A stretch of 64,000 nt of DNA from Streptomyces sp. SID13726 (GTDB lineage Bacteria; Actinomycetota; Actinomycetes; Streptomycetales; Streptomycetaceae): contig NZ_JAAGLY010000012.1 of assembly GCF_010548375.1 (NCBI RefSeq), positions 186,001 through 250,000 of the forward strand. Reading direction: 5' to 3'. The position numbers were made by a program, and so were the translations under genes. Below are positions 43,601 to 51,407 of this stretch, one piece after another (the stretch's first letter is position 1; every line of letters begins with the position of its first letter). The notes below the pieces were generated by a model. It saw nothing but the letters and a program-made list of their open reading frames with translations. It was not told where the DNA came from and searched no databases.

Positions 43601-43812
43601 GACGGGGGCGAGCTCACCGGGCCCTCCCGGTCCGCGCCGCTCCGGGGTCCCGGGGGTCCGGGTGCGCCGGGTGCGCATGCCTCCTGCGGCTGCTGTGCCT
43701 GCGGTGATGGTGGGTGTGGTGACCGCCGTGACCGGCGTGGTGACCGCGTCTGCGCGCGGCCGTGTGCCAGGGTCGCCGTCGGCGGCCTCGCCGCGTCGGA
43801 TCGTTCGTCCAT
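40627..43812 (-). CDS. cdgC: Membrane PAS-GGDEF-EAL c-di-GMP protein with degenerate EAL
   Basis: About 1061 residues. A basic, Pro-rich N-terminus is followed by several membrane helices (LLLAVVCAGYAVGSALGWGS, AWLLFSLSSAMAALGNLIWG and others), a PAS domain (FRSLVQGSSDVIMIAAPNGI), a GGDEF domain with intact RLGGDEF, and an EAL domain. The EAL motif reads TAQ (41416-41424), DDFG reads DGFG, and AEGVE reads ADGVD, so phosphodiesterase activity is probably lost and diguanylate cyclase activity kept. The gene name is by position and recollection of SCO5511. Start is uncertain: ATG 43812, or TTG/GTG up to 43851. It ends 34 bases before the ilvB leader ATG, so the ilvB promoter lies in its 3' end. 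Confidence 0.88.
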   Translation of the reverse strand: MDERSDAARPPTATLAHGRAQTRSPRRSRRSPHPPSPQAQQPQEACAPGAPGPPGPRSGADREGPVSSPPSPATTLDGALRAQPARGALPSRRPAPGSGSPHLVHQLLLAVVCAGYAVGSALGWGSREAALIMGDFGLSAAAGTAAVSCFLYARNRRIRFRPAWLLFSLSSAMAALGNLIWGWYEVVLGLPVPSPSYADLFFLCFAPPAIVGLLVLAKRPVTKAGWICLALDAWLIAGSLLTLSWSLALAQAAKSEGPSVAHTALSLAYPLLDIALVSMVLALHFRRSAVNRTAVNTAIGALALTVMCDALFTSPLLHNNYHSGQLLDAGWFAGSLLLAYAPWATPRHHDDDRRHPAGHTRVVHEHLPRPRAGVHHHAPAQGGDHSRYPATRPITGSLAALTPYLAAAVCTLGILYNVLNGRSVDRVVLLTGGTVVLALVVRQGIMLLDNITLTQELAQKENHFRSLVQGSSDVIMIAAPNGILRYVSPAAAGVYGRSAEDLVGTELAGLIHPEDLGCVVHEVRRFLVASPLEEPTTRIECRFRSGDGGWLNVESTVNRHHGGLIFNSRDVTERVRLQAQLQHNAEHDPLTDLPNRALFTQRVQQALSGRRSSDRGTAVLFIDLDGFKAVNDTIGHQAGDELLVQAARRLQDAVRYGDTASRLGGDEFAALIVGDGTRDRTAREGHILELADRLRVTLSQPYLIDGNDVRVAASIGVAFAEPGLGAGEILRNADLAMYRAKAGGKGRVELYAPQMQQDVVRKAELATRLRAALHDGEFALLHQPVVSLEDGRITSVTAQARWRSSQGVLFTPAEFLRVAEDSDKTQELGRWILEEAVEQAAERAASGLTVPVAVRMSAQRLLDRSLPLGSVEALLTRHGLPSGSLLIELSDTDPRVSLDELERRLAAIRRVGVRIALDGFGSGYAAITALRRLPVDVLRIDRSLVEGVVESARLHKITSGLLRIAGDLGLQSVADGVDLPEQVVALRAMGCTHGQGMAFSGPLDEYRLRRALASGRYPVPHCPAEPAFAGGGAGVYTGSMTAVLGGGTTLRSHNETPVPPT
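40651..40656 (-). promoter_or_regulatory. Possible -10 of the ilvB leader transcript
   Basis: CATAAT on the minus strand lies inside the last codons of the GGDEF-EAL gene. It is the only AT-rich hexamer near the leader and would start the transcript about 50 bases before the leader ATG. No convincing -35 is seen. Confidence 0.3.
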
Positions 43813-43914
43813 AGGCCGTGCATCGCCCGTCGCCCCCCTCACAGTCTGCAATGTTCATCCCCTGCCGCCGAACGGTGCGCGGCGCAGCCCCTGTCGGGAC
43901 GATACACCAGTCTC

Positions 43915-43929
43915 GTCACTCAGGGACAT
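43915..43929. promoter_or_regulatory. BldD-like box upstream of the GGDEF-EAL gene
   Basis: GTCACTCAGGGACAT fits the BldD consensus nTnACnC(A/T)GnGTnAn at every defined position but one (A for T in the right half). It lies about 100 bases upstream of the start codon. BldD is known to control several diguanylate cyclase genes in Streptomyces, so the position makes sense. Confidence 0.55.
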
Positions 43930-44058
43930 AGTTCCTCTACGCTCCGTGACGACCAGCGGCGATGCGGGCACGGACCGCGTCCGAAAAGTTGCGGAGGGTA
44001 CCGGAAACGGATTACACGCCCGTTGCGCGCCCGCGCCCGACAGTGCGCTCGGTGCGGA

Positions 44059-45009
44059 TCACGCGCCGGTGTCACCCGTCGTAAGGATCACGTTGCGCAA
44101 GGGCTTCCGGTTCACGAAACGGTTCAGCTGATCCACCAGCAGGCGCTTGGCGCGCGGCAGGAACGCGGATGTGGGTCCGCCGACATGGGGACTGATGAGC
44201 ACGCCGGGCGCCTGCCACAACGGGTGCCCCTCGGGCAGCGGTTCGGGGTCGGTGACGTCGAGGGCCGCGGTGATGCGGCCGGTCTCCAGTTCCGCGAGCA
44301 ACGCCTTGGTGTCGACGACCGGGCCGCGGGCGACGTTCACCAGGAGCGCGCCGTCCTTCATGCGGGTGAGGAAGTCGGCGTTCGCCAGGTGGCGGGTGGT
44401 GTCGTTGAGGGGGGTGATGAGGATGACGACGTCGGCCTCGGGGAGCAGGGCGGGCAGGTCGGTGAGCGGGTGCACGGGCCCGCGCTCCGTCGTGCGCGCC
44501 GAGCGCGCGACCCGCACCACCCGCGCGACCTCGAAGGGAACGAGCCGATCCTCGATCGCGGACCCGATCGAGCCGTAGCCGACGATCAGGACGGTCCGGT
44601 CGGCGAGCGCGGGCCGGAACCCGCCGCGCCACTCCCCCTTGTCCTGGCCGCGCACGAAGTCGGGGATGCCGCGCAGCGAGGCCAGCGTCAGGGTGAGGGC
44701 CAGCTCGGCGGTGCTGGCCTCGTGCACCCCGCGCGCGTTGCACACGCGCACACCGGCGGGCAGGTCCTTCAGGCCCGGTTCGATGTTGTCGATGCCGGCC
44801 GACAGCGTCTGCACGACCTGTACCGAGCTCAGCCGGGACAGCGGCCGTACCGCGATCCCGACGGGCTGCATGTAGGGCACGACGTAGTAGGCGCAGTCGG
44901 CCGGGTCGGCGGGGAAGTCCTCCTCACCGTTCCAGAAGCGGTAGTCGGGGCCCTCGGGGAGCCCATCGATCTCGTCGGGCGGGATGGGAAGCCACACGTC
45001 AGCACTCAT
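44059..45009 (-). CDS. D-isomer 2-hydroxyacid dehydrogenase
   Basis: A 316-residue NAD(P)-dependent dehydrogenase. It has the substrate region QTLSAGIDNIEPGLKDLPAG, cofactor motif VLIVGYGSIGSAIEDRLVPF, catalytic Arg region VNVARGPVVDTKALLAELET, Glu in ALDVTDPEPLPEGHPLW and His in LISPHVGGPTSAFLPRA. It belongs to the GhrA/phosphoglycerate-dehydrogenase-like group; the 2-keto acid substrate is unknown. It is divergent from an aldo/keto reductase with 75 bases between. Confidence 0.92.
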   Translation of the reverse strand: MSADVWLPIPPDEIDGLPEGPDYRFWNGEEDFPADPADCAYYVVPYMQPVGIAVRPLSRLSSVQVVQTLSAGIDNIEPGLKDLPAGVRVCNARGVHEASTAELALTLTLASLRGIPDFVRGQDKGEWRGGFRPALADRTVLIVGYGSIGSAIEDRLVPFEVARVVRVARSARTTERGPVHPLTDLPALLPEADVVILITPLNDTTRHLANADFLTRMKDGALLVNVARGPVVDTKALLAELETGRITAALDVTDPEPLPEGHPLWQAPGVLISPHVGGPTSAFLPRAKRLLVDQLNRFVNRKPLRNVILTTGDTGA

Positions 45010-45084
45010 GCTCCGGAGGCTATGTCAGGCGCCCGTGACCGCAGAGGTTAGGTTGGGGGCCGGGAGAGGGAGGGTCACGAGCAG

Positions 45085-46083
45085 GTGGAGCGCAGGACGA
45101 TCGGCGCGGCGGCGCTCGCGGTGGGAGCCGTCGGACTCGGGTGCATGCCGATGAGCTGGGCCTACAGCGGGTCGCGGCAGCGGGGCGACGAGTCGGTCCG
45201 GGCCGTGCACCGGGCGCTCGATCTGGGCTCGACGCTGCTGGACACGGCCGACATGTACGGCCCGTTCACCAACGAGCTGTTGCTGGGGCGGGTGTTGAAG
45301 GAGCGGCGCGCGGACGCGTTCGTGGCCACGAAGGTCGGTCTGCTGGTCGGCGAGCAGCACATCGTGGCCAACGGCCGCCCCGGCTATGTGAAGCGGGCAT
45401 GCGACGCGTCGCTGCGGCGGCTCCAGACGGACGTGATCGACCTCTACCAGCTGCACCGCGAGGACCCCGAGGTCCCGGTCGAGGAGACCTGGGGCGCGAT
45501 GGCGGAGCTCGTACAGGCGGGAAAGGTACGGTCGTTGGGGCTGTGTGCGATGGCGGCGCGCGGCGGCCGGCGCTCGGGGGCGCGGCTGCACGACGCGACG
45601 GTCCGTCAGCTCCAGCGGGTCCAGCAGGTCTTCCCGGTGAGCGCGGTGCAGGCCGAGCTGTCGGTGTGGTCGCCGGAGGCGCTGGAGACGCTGCTGCCGT
45701 GGTGCGCGGCCCGCGGGATCGGCTTCCTCGCGGCGATGCCGCTGGGCAACGGCTTCCTGACCGGCACGCTCACCCCCGGCGAGGGCTTCGAACCGGACGA
45801 CGTCCGGGCCCGCCATCCCCGCTTCACCGGCGAGATGATGGCCGCGAACCAGCCGATCGTCGTCGGCCTGCGCCGGGTCGCGGCCCGCCACGGCGACGGG
45901 GTCACCCCGGCCCAGGTGGCCCTGGCCTGGGTCCTGGCGCAGGGCCGGCACGTGGTCCCGGTGCCGGGCACGAAGCAGGAGCGCTGGGTGACGGAGAACG
46001 CGGCGGCGACCGGCCTGCGCCTGACGCCCCAGGACCTCACCGAGCTGGCGGAGCTGCCGGTGGCCCGGGGTTCGTGGGACTGA
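45085..46083 (+). CDS. Aldo/keto reductase
   Basis: A 332-residue NADPH-dependent oxidoreductase. The tetrad is visible: Asp and Tyr in LLDTADMYGPFTNE, Lys in FVATKVGLLV and His in LYQLHREDPEVP. The C-terminal cofactor-binding region is VVPVPGTKQERWVTENAAAT. It has the form of the AKR13-type general reductases. The GTG at 45085 is preceded by GGAGGGTCACGAGCAG. The stop is followed by a C/A-rich repeat tract. Substrate unknown. Confidence 0.92.
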   Translation: MERRTIGAAALAVGAVGLGCMPMSWAYSGSRQRGDESVRAVHRALDLGSTLLDTADMYGPFTNELLLGRVLKERRADAFVATKVGLLVGEQHIVANGRPGYVKRACDASLRRLQTDVIDLYQLHREDPEVPVEETWGAMAELVQAGKVRSLGLCAMAARGGRRSGARLHDATVRQLQRVQQVFPVSAVQAELSVWSPEALETLLPWCAARGIGFLAAMPLGNGFLTGTLTPGEGFEPDDVRARHPRFTGEMMAANQPIVVGLRRVAARHGDGVTPAQVALAWVLAQGRHVVPVPGTKQERWVTENAAATGLRLTPQDLTELAELPVARGSWD

Positions 46084-46135
46084 ACCCCGGCGGGTCCGCG
46101 CACGAGACACCGGCCCACCCGACCCGCGCCACCCC

Positions 46136-46171
46136 ACCACCCCCACCACCCCCACCACCCCTACCACCCCC
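46136..46171. repeat. Four 9-bp C/A-rich tandem repeats
   Basis: ACCACCCCC is repeated four times (third unit ends in T) within a longer pyrimidine-rich tract at 46125-46180. It is non-coding and lies between the reductase and the sugar dehydrogenase. The remainder of 46084-46319 shows no gene. Confidence 0.75.
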
Positions 46172-46319
46172 GCCCGCACGGCCGACTCCGACCGGCTCCC
46201 CGCCCCAGGTCACCGAGCCGGCCCCGCCCGGTCGCGCATCGGGTGGCGGAGATCGGGAACCTGTGGGGCGCGAGCGGTGTATGACAGGTAGAACCCGCCG
46301 CTTCGAAGGGACCAAGATC

Positions 46320-47492
46320 GTGCATCGTCGAGCTGTGACGGCCGTACTGGCCGCGACCACGCTCCTGCTGACGGCCGGCTGCTCCTCCGACGGCGACGGA
46401 GGGTCGTCCGCGACCGGCTCCGACAGCGCCGCGCCGAGCGGCGGTACGCCGTCCGGGTCCACCCCCACCCAGCAGGCCGCCGAGGCGACCCCGCCCGCCA
46501 AGGGCTCGGTGAAGGTGGTGCGGACCGTGGCCACCGGTCTGAAGACCCCGTGGGGCCTCGCCCCGCTCCCCGACGGCGACCTGCTGGTCTCCTCGCGCGA
46601 CGAGGGCACCATCAGCCGGGTCGACGGGAAGACGGGCCGCAAGACGGAGCTGGGCCAGGTGTCCGGCGTCTCCGCGGCCGGCGAGGGCGGCCTCCTGGGC
46701 ATCGCCCTGTCCCCGGACTACGCCTCGGACCACATGGTCTACGCCTACTTCACCTCGGCCTCGGACAACCGCATCGCGCGCATGGTCTACGACGAGCGGA
46801 AGCCGTCGGGCGACCAGCTGGGCGCCCCGGACACCGTCTTCAAGGGCATCCCGAAGGGCTACATCCACAACGGCGGGCGGATCGCCTTCGGCCCGGACAA
46901 GATGCTCTACGCGGGCACCGGCGAGAGCGGCAACACCGGCCTGTCCCAGGACACCAAGTCCCTCGGCGGCAAGATCCTGCGCCTGACCCCGGAGGGCGAC
47001 CCGGCCCCGGGCAACCCGTTCCCGGGCTCCGCGGTGTACTCCTACGGCCACCGCAATGTGCAGGGTCTCGCCTGGGACTCCAAGCAGCGCCTGTTCGCCT
47101 CGGAGTTCGGCCAGGACACCTGGGACGAACTGAACGCGATCAAGCCGGGCGGGAACTACGGCTGGCCGGACGCCGAGGGCAAGTCCGACGACAAGAAGTT
47201 CCAGAACCCGATCGACCAGTGGCACACCGACGACGCCTCCCCCAGCGGCATCGCCTACGCCGAGGGGTCCGTCTGGATGGCCGGTCTCAAGGGCCAGCGG
47301 CTGTGGCGCATCCCGCTGAAGGGCACGGAGGAGTCCGCGGACCCGCAGGACTTCCTGAAGGGCGAGTACGGCCGGCTGCGCACCGTGGTCTCGGCGGGCG
47401 GCGACAAGCTGTGGCTGGTCACCAGCAACACCGACGGGCGCGGCAGCCCCCAGCAGGGGGACGACCGGATCCTGGAGATACAGGTCAGCTAG
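46320..47492 (+). CDS. PQQ-type sugar (glucose/sorbosone) dehydrogenase lipoprotein
   Basis: A 390-residue lipoprotein. The signal peptide MHRRAVTAVLAATTLLLTAG ends at Cys21, followed by a Ser/Gly-rich linker. The mature domain is a GSDH six-bladed propeller: TGLKTPWGLAPLPDGDLLVS, GEGGLLGIALSPDYASDHMV, YIHNGGRIAFGPDKMLYAGT, SYGHRNVQGLAWD, and NYGWPDAEGKSDD. These include the usual catalytic His and PQQ/Ca-binding positions of the family. It should act at the cell surface on a sugar or aldose, if PQQ is available. GTG 46320 has GAAGGGA upstream; ATG 46281 is an alternative. Confidence 0.9.
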   Translation: MHRRAVTAVLAATTLLLTAGCSSDGDGGSSATGSDSAAPSGGTPSGSTPTQQAAEATPPAKGSVKVVRTVATGLKTPWGLAPLPDGDLLVSSRDEGTISRVDGKTGRKTELGQVSGVSAAGEGGLLGIALSPDYASDHMVYAYFTSASDNRIARMVYDERKPSGDQLGAPDTVFKGIPKGYIHNGGRIAFGPDKMLYAGTGESGNTGLSQDTKSLGGKILRLTPEGDPAPGNPFPGSAVYSYGHRNVQGLAWDSKQRLFASEFGQDTWDELNAIKPGGNYGWPDAEGKSDDKKFQNPIDQWHTDDASPSGIAYAEGSVWMAGLKGQRLWRIPLKGTEESADPQDFLKGEYGRLRTVVSAGGDKLWLVTSNTDGRGSPQQGDDRILEIQVS

Positions 47493-47502
47493 GCCGGGGC
47501 CG

Positions 47503-47784
47503 TCACTCGGGGGCGATCTGCGCGGAGCCCGCTGCGTCCGCGCCCGAGCCGTCCGCGCCCGAGCCGTCCACAGTCGAGCCCTCATCCGTGTCCGAGCCCT
47601 GATCCGTGTCCGCATCCGTGTCCGGCTTGGGGCGGCGGACGACGACCTTCCCGGACGTGAGGTCTATCGGCCCGCGTCCGGGGTCGCCGTCACCGACGTC
47701 CTCGCGGGTCAGCTCCAGCCGGTTCTGCTCGTCCTGGGTGTGCTTGCGGCCGGGTGCGAACAGCTCCTCGAACATGTTGAACAT
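47503..47784 (-). CDS. DUF6191-type small acidic protein
   Basis: A 93-residue protein beginning MFNMFEELFAPGRKHTQDEQ, then NRLELTREDVGDGDPGRG and PIDLTSGKVVVR. The N-terminal 50 residues match a short actinobacterial family I know as DUF6191. The C-terminal 40 residues are Asp/Gly/Ser-rich repeats (DTDADTDQGSDTDEG, GADGSGADAAG). Probably cytoplasmic; function unknown. It starts just downstream of the LAL regulator on the same strand. Confidence 0.85.
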   Translation of the reverse strand: MFNMFEELFAPGRKHTQDEQNRLELTREDVGDGDPGRGPIDLTSGKVVVRRPKPDTDADTDQGSDTDEGSTVDGSGADGSGADAAGSAQIAPE

Positions 47785-47819
47785 GCAGCCTCCCCTGCCG
47801 GTCTCCTACACCGTACGCC

Positions 47820-50800
47820 TCACTCTGTGATCGGCGCGTGGAGAGCCTGCGCCGGGAACAGCCCCAGCCGGTGTGCCACGGCCGCCGCCTCGCCCCGTCC
47901 GGAGACCCCGAGCTTGGCGAGGATGTTGGAGACATGGACGCTGGCGGTCTTCGGGGAGATGAAGAGTTCCTCGGCGATCTGGCGGTTGCTCCGGCCGAGG
48001 GCGACCAGGCGCAGGACGTCGCGTTCGCGGCCGGTGAGGCCGAGGGCGGCGGCCGGGTCCGTCCGGGCGGGGGCCGGGGCCGCGGTCAGGCTGAGGCGGG
48101 CACGCCGGGCCAGCAGGGCGACGGCGTCCGCGAGGGGCCGGGCGCCGAGGTGGTCGGCGGCCGCGTGGGCGAGGCGCAGGAGTTCGGTGGCCCGGTCGCG
48201 GTCGGACTGCTCGGGGCCACCGGGTGCGGAGAGCAGGGCCTGGGCGAGCCGGTGGCGGACGCGGGCGAGGTCGTAGGGGCGTTCCAGGGGCTCGAAGGCG
48301 GTGACGACCTCGCACCAGTCGTCGGAGGTGTCCGCGCTCTCGGCACGCAGCAGTTCGGCGCGGACCCAGCGTTCGTGGGCCAGCCAGACGGGAGCGTTGG
48401 TGGTGAGGGTGCGGGCGGTCTCGCGGAGGCGGGCGAGGATCTTCGCGCGGTCCTGTTCGGCGGCGGGCAGGCCGAGGGCGTCGGCCTCCATGGTGGCGGC
48501 GGTGAGGAGCAGGGGCCAGGCGTAGCGCTGGGTGCCGAGCGGGAAGCCGGTGTCCAGGACCCGTTCGAGTTCGGCTCGGGCGTCCAGGAGGCGGCCTTCG
48601 GCGGCGGCGATGCCGATGGCGAGTTCGGTGAGGGGGAGTTCATGCTGGGGGGCTCGGTCGTGGGTGCCGAAGTAGCCGCGTGCGGCGCCGAGTTGCCGGG
48701 CGGCCTCGGGCAGGTCGCCGCCGGCGAGGGCGAGGGCGGCGCGGTTGCCGGCGTGGAAGCCGCGGGGCTGGGCGCTGCGGCCGACGAGTTCCGCCCGGGT
48801 GGCGGCTTCGGCGGCCCGGTCCCAGCGGCCCAGGGAGTACAGGGACTCGGCGAGGTTGCCCCAGATCCAGGCCTCCTTGTCGGAGAGGCCGAACTTCCGG
48901 GCGTAGTCGAGGCCCTCCTCCAGGATCGGCACGGCCTCCCGGGAGCGGCCGATGGCTTCGAGGGCGTTCGGCAGGTTCACGTAGACCCGGCTGGCGACGG
49001 CGGAGATGCCGTCCTGGAGTGTCTGCCGCAGGATCTCGAACATGTCGGCGAGCCCGGTCTCCACTCCGCCGGACTCGACGACGAGGCCCGCGTAGGTGAG
49101 GCGGGCGTTCATCTCGGTCTCGCGGGCGCCGACCATGCAGGCGTACTCGACGGCGCGTTCGGCGGCCGAGACGGCGTCGGGGCCGGGCACATGGACCATC
49201 GACCAGTGGGCGACGTTGGCGAGGACCTCGGCGTGCACCTCCGAGGGCGGCAGTCCGCGGACGAGTTCCTCGGCGGTGGCGAGTTCGCTCCAGCCGTCGC
49301 CGCGGGCCAGGGACTGCAGGAGATGGGAGCGCTGGAGCCAGAACCAGGCGGCGCGCAGCGGGTCGCCGTCGTCCTCCAGGAGGTGCAGGGCCCGCTTGGT
49401 GATCTTCAGGGCGCGTTCGCGTTCACCGCCCAGGCGGCCGGCGACGGCGGCCTCGGCCATCAGGTCGAGGTAGTGCAGCGGGGTGGTGGCGGGGTCGCAG
49501 CCGCAGGGCGGGTAGACCTCGGTGAAGTCGACGGGGCGCAGGGCGGCCCTGACCTCCTCCGGGGCGGTGTCCCACAGCTCCATCGCGCGTTCCAGGAGCC
49601 GCAGTTGCTCGGAGTAGGCGTGCCTGCGGCGGGCGGTGACCGAGGCGTCCAGGACGGCGGGCAGGGCCTTGGCGGCGTCGTGGGCGTGGTACCAGTAGCT
49701 GGCCAGCCGCATGACCCGGGCGTCGGCGGGGACCAGCGTGGGGTCGGCCTCCAGGGCCTCGGCGTAGCGGCGGTTGAGGCGGGAGCGTTCGCCGGGCAGC
49801 AGGTCGTCGGCGACGGCCTCGCGGACCAGGGAGTGCCGGAAGCGGTAGCCGTCGCCGTCGGGCGCGGGGATGAGGATGTTGGCGTTCACCGCGGCCCGCA
49901 GCGCCTCGATGAGGTCGTCCTCGGCGAGCCGGGCGACCGCGGCGAGCAGCCGGTACTCCACGGTGGAGCCGCCTTCGGCGACGACCCGGGCGACCCGCTG
50001 GGTGCTCTCGGGCAGACCCTCGACGCGGACCAGGAGCAGATCGCGCAGCGAGTCGGTGAGTCCTCCGGTGCCGCAGCCCTCGGTGGCGCAGACGGCGAGT
50101 TCCTCGACGAAGAAGGCGTTGCCGTCGGAGCGCCGGAAGATGTCGTCGACCTGGGCGGGGTGGGGTTCGGCGGCGAGGATGCCGGCTATCTGGCGGCTCA
50201 CCTCGTCCCGGTTGAAGCGGCCGAGTTCGACGCGGCGGACCGTGCGCAGCCGGTCGAGTTCGGCGAGCAGGGGGCGCAGCGGGTGGCGGCGGTGGATGTC
50301 GTCGGCGCGGTAGGAGGCGAGGACGACCAGCCGGCCGGTGCGCAGGGTGCGGAAGAGGAAGGAGAGCAGATGCCGGGTGGAGGCGTCGGCCCAGTGCAGG
50401 TCCTCCAGGGCGACGACGACGGTGTGCTCGGCGGCGACCCGCTCCAGGAGGCGGGCGGTGAGTTCGAAGAGCCGGGCCGTGCAGTCCTCGTCGTGCCGGC
50501 CCGAGCCGTGGGAGGGGACGGCCTCGTCCAGTTCGGGCAGCAGCCGGGCCAGTTCCTCCTCCTGGCCCGCGGCCGCGGCGGCCAGTTCGGCGGGCAGTTC
50601 GCGGCGCAGGGCGCGCAGGGCGGTGGAGAAGGGGGCGAAGGGCAGTCCGTCGGCGCCGATCTCCACACAGCCGCCGAGGGCGACGACCGCGCCCTGCCGG
50701 CAGGCGGCGGTGGCGAACTCCTCGATGAGCCGGGTCTTGCCGACGCCCGCCTCACCGCCGAGCAGCAATGCCTGCGGCTCGCCCGCGGCAGCGCGGGCGA

Positions 50801-50882
50801 GCGCGTCGTTCAGGATGTTCAGTTCTTCTGCGCGGCCGACGAACACCGGACTGACGGACCTGGTCTCCACAGGCCCGAGCAT
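47820..50882 (-). CDS. LAL-type LuxR regulator (large ATPase)
   Basis: A regulator of about 1020 residues. An AAA/STAND ATPase domain at the N-terminus has Walker A LGGEAGVGKTRLIEEF and Walker B VVVALEDLHWADAST. A long TPR-like helical region (residues about 400-930) is followed by a C-terminal LuxR helix-turn-helix: LTGRERDVLRLVALGRSNRQ and IAEELFISPKTASVHVSNIL. Such proteins activate secondary metabolism or sugar genes on ligand and ATP binding. The ATG at 50882 lacks a strong ribosome binding site. An in-frame GTG at 51026 overlaps the stop of the upstream small gene (GTGA) and would give 1068 residues. Confidence 0.9.
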   Translation of the reverse strand: MLGPVETRSVSPVFVGRAEELNILNDALARAAAGEPQALLLGGEAGVGKTRLIEEFATAACRQGAVVALGGCVEIGADGLPFAPFSTALRALRRELPAELAAAAAGQEEELARLLPELDEAVPSHGSGRHDEDCTARLFELTARLLERVAAEHTVVVALEDLHWADASTRHLLSFLFRTLRTGRLVVLASYRADDIHRRHPLRPLLAELDRLRTVRRVELGRFNRDEVSRQIAGILAAEPHPAQVDDIFRRSDGNAFFVEELAVCATEGCGTGGLTDSLRDLLLVRVEGLPESTQRVARVVAEGGSTVEYRLLAAVARLAEDDLIEALRAAVNANILIPAPDGDGYRFRHSLVREAVADDLLPGERSRLNRRYAEALEADPTLVPADARVMRLASYWYHAHDAAKALPAVLDASVTARRRHAYSEQLRLLERAMELWDTAPEEVRAALRPVDFTEVYPPCGCDPATTPLHYLDLMAEAAVAGRLGGERERALKITKRALHLLEDDGDPLRAAWFWLQRSHLLQSLARGDGWSELATAEELVRGLPPSEVHAEVLANVAHWSMVHVPGPDAVSAAERAVEYACMVGARETEMNARLTYAGLVVESGGVETGLADMFEILRQTLQDGISAVASRVYVNLPNALEAIGRSREAVPILEEGLDYARKFGLSDKEAWIWGNLAESLYSLGRWDRAAEAATRAELVGRSAQPRGFHAGNRAALALAGGDLPEAARQLGAARGYFGTHDRAPQHELPLTELAIGIAAAEGRLLDARAELERVLDTGFPLGTQRYAWPLLLTAATMEADALGLPAAEQDRAKILARLRETARTLTTNAPVWLAHERWVRAELLRAESADTSDDWCEVVTAFEPLERPYDLARVRHRLAQALLSAPGGPEQSDRDRATELLRLAHAAADHLGARPLADAVALLARRARLSLTAAPAPARTDPAAALGLTGRERDVLRLVALGRSNRQIAEELFISPKTASVHVSNILAKLGVSGRGEAAAVAHRLGLFPAQALHAPITE

Positions 50883-51022
50883 CGCACGCGGGTCCGATGG
50901 CGCGGCACCCGTTTTCGGGGCGGGCCCGGCCGCCGGGCCCGCCCCGGTCACCGGGAGGACGGCCGCGGTGGTGACCGCGGGGACGGACAGGGCCGTACGG
51001 CCGTCCTCCCTCCCCCCGGCGC

Positions 51023-51211
51023 TCACGCCGTGCGGAGGAACCGGTGCCGCCGTGGGCGGCCGGTATGCGAATCGGCCTCCGCGGTGCGTTCGGCGGCCTC
51101 GCCGAGGGCGGCGCGGCGACCACGCAGGGTCGCGCGGACCAGCCGCTCGTGCTCGGCCTGGCGGATGAGTTCGGCGGAGCGGTACTGCGAGAACTCGTAC
51201 TCGGCATACAT
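51023..51211 (-). CDS. Small 62-residue charged protein upstream of the LAL gene
   Basis: ATG 51211, with AAGGA seven bases upstream, encodes MYAEYEFSQYRSAELIRQAE, HERLVRATLRGRRAALGEAA, ERTAEADSHTGRPRRH, RFLRTA. An upstream in-frame TTG (51277) would add 22 residues but lacks a ribosome binding site. The sequence is helical, basic and Arg-rich, and looks conserved in form. Its stop overlaps a possible GTG start of the LAL regulator, suggesting one transcript. Function unknown. Confidence 0.75.
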   Translation of the reverse strand: MYAEYEFSQYRSAELIRQAEHERLVRATLRGRRAALGEAAERTAEADSHTGRPRRHRFLRTA

Positions 51212-51341
51212 GGCGTGGTCCTTGTCGGAGTCGGTTTCGGGCTTCGCTTTCTGCGATGCCTCTACCTTCGTCTCCAAGGCGGGTGCGCCACATCGGGAGA
51301 GTTCCGCATCTTCGGGGGCCGTGGGGGCCTTAGACGCGCGG

Positions 51342-51392
51342 GAGGGGCCTCAGGTCGTCCGTAAGGTGCTCACGGACGCCCTAAGACCCCTC
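51342..51392 (-). terminator. Long imperfect hairpin with compensating G-U pairs
   Basis: Arms of 21 bases (51342-51362 and 51372-51392) match at 18 positions. On the minus strand two of the three differences become G-U pairs, leaving one mismatch in 21. It starts 16 bases beyond the stop of the 51408 gene and is probably its terminator. Confidence 0.6.
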
Positions 51393-51407
51393 GGGACCTG
51401 CGGTGAT

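Noticed and set aside
46136..46171. C/A-rich repeats as a regulatory or CRISPR element
   Set aside because: Only four 9-base units, no spacers, no palindromy; most simply a low-complexity tract.
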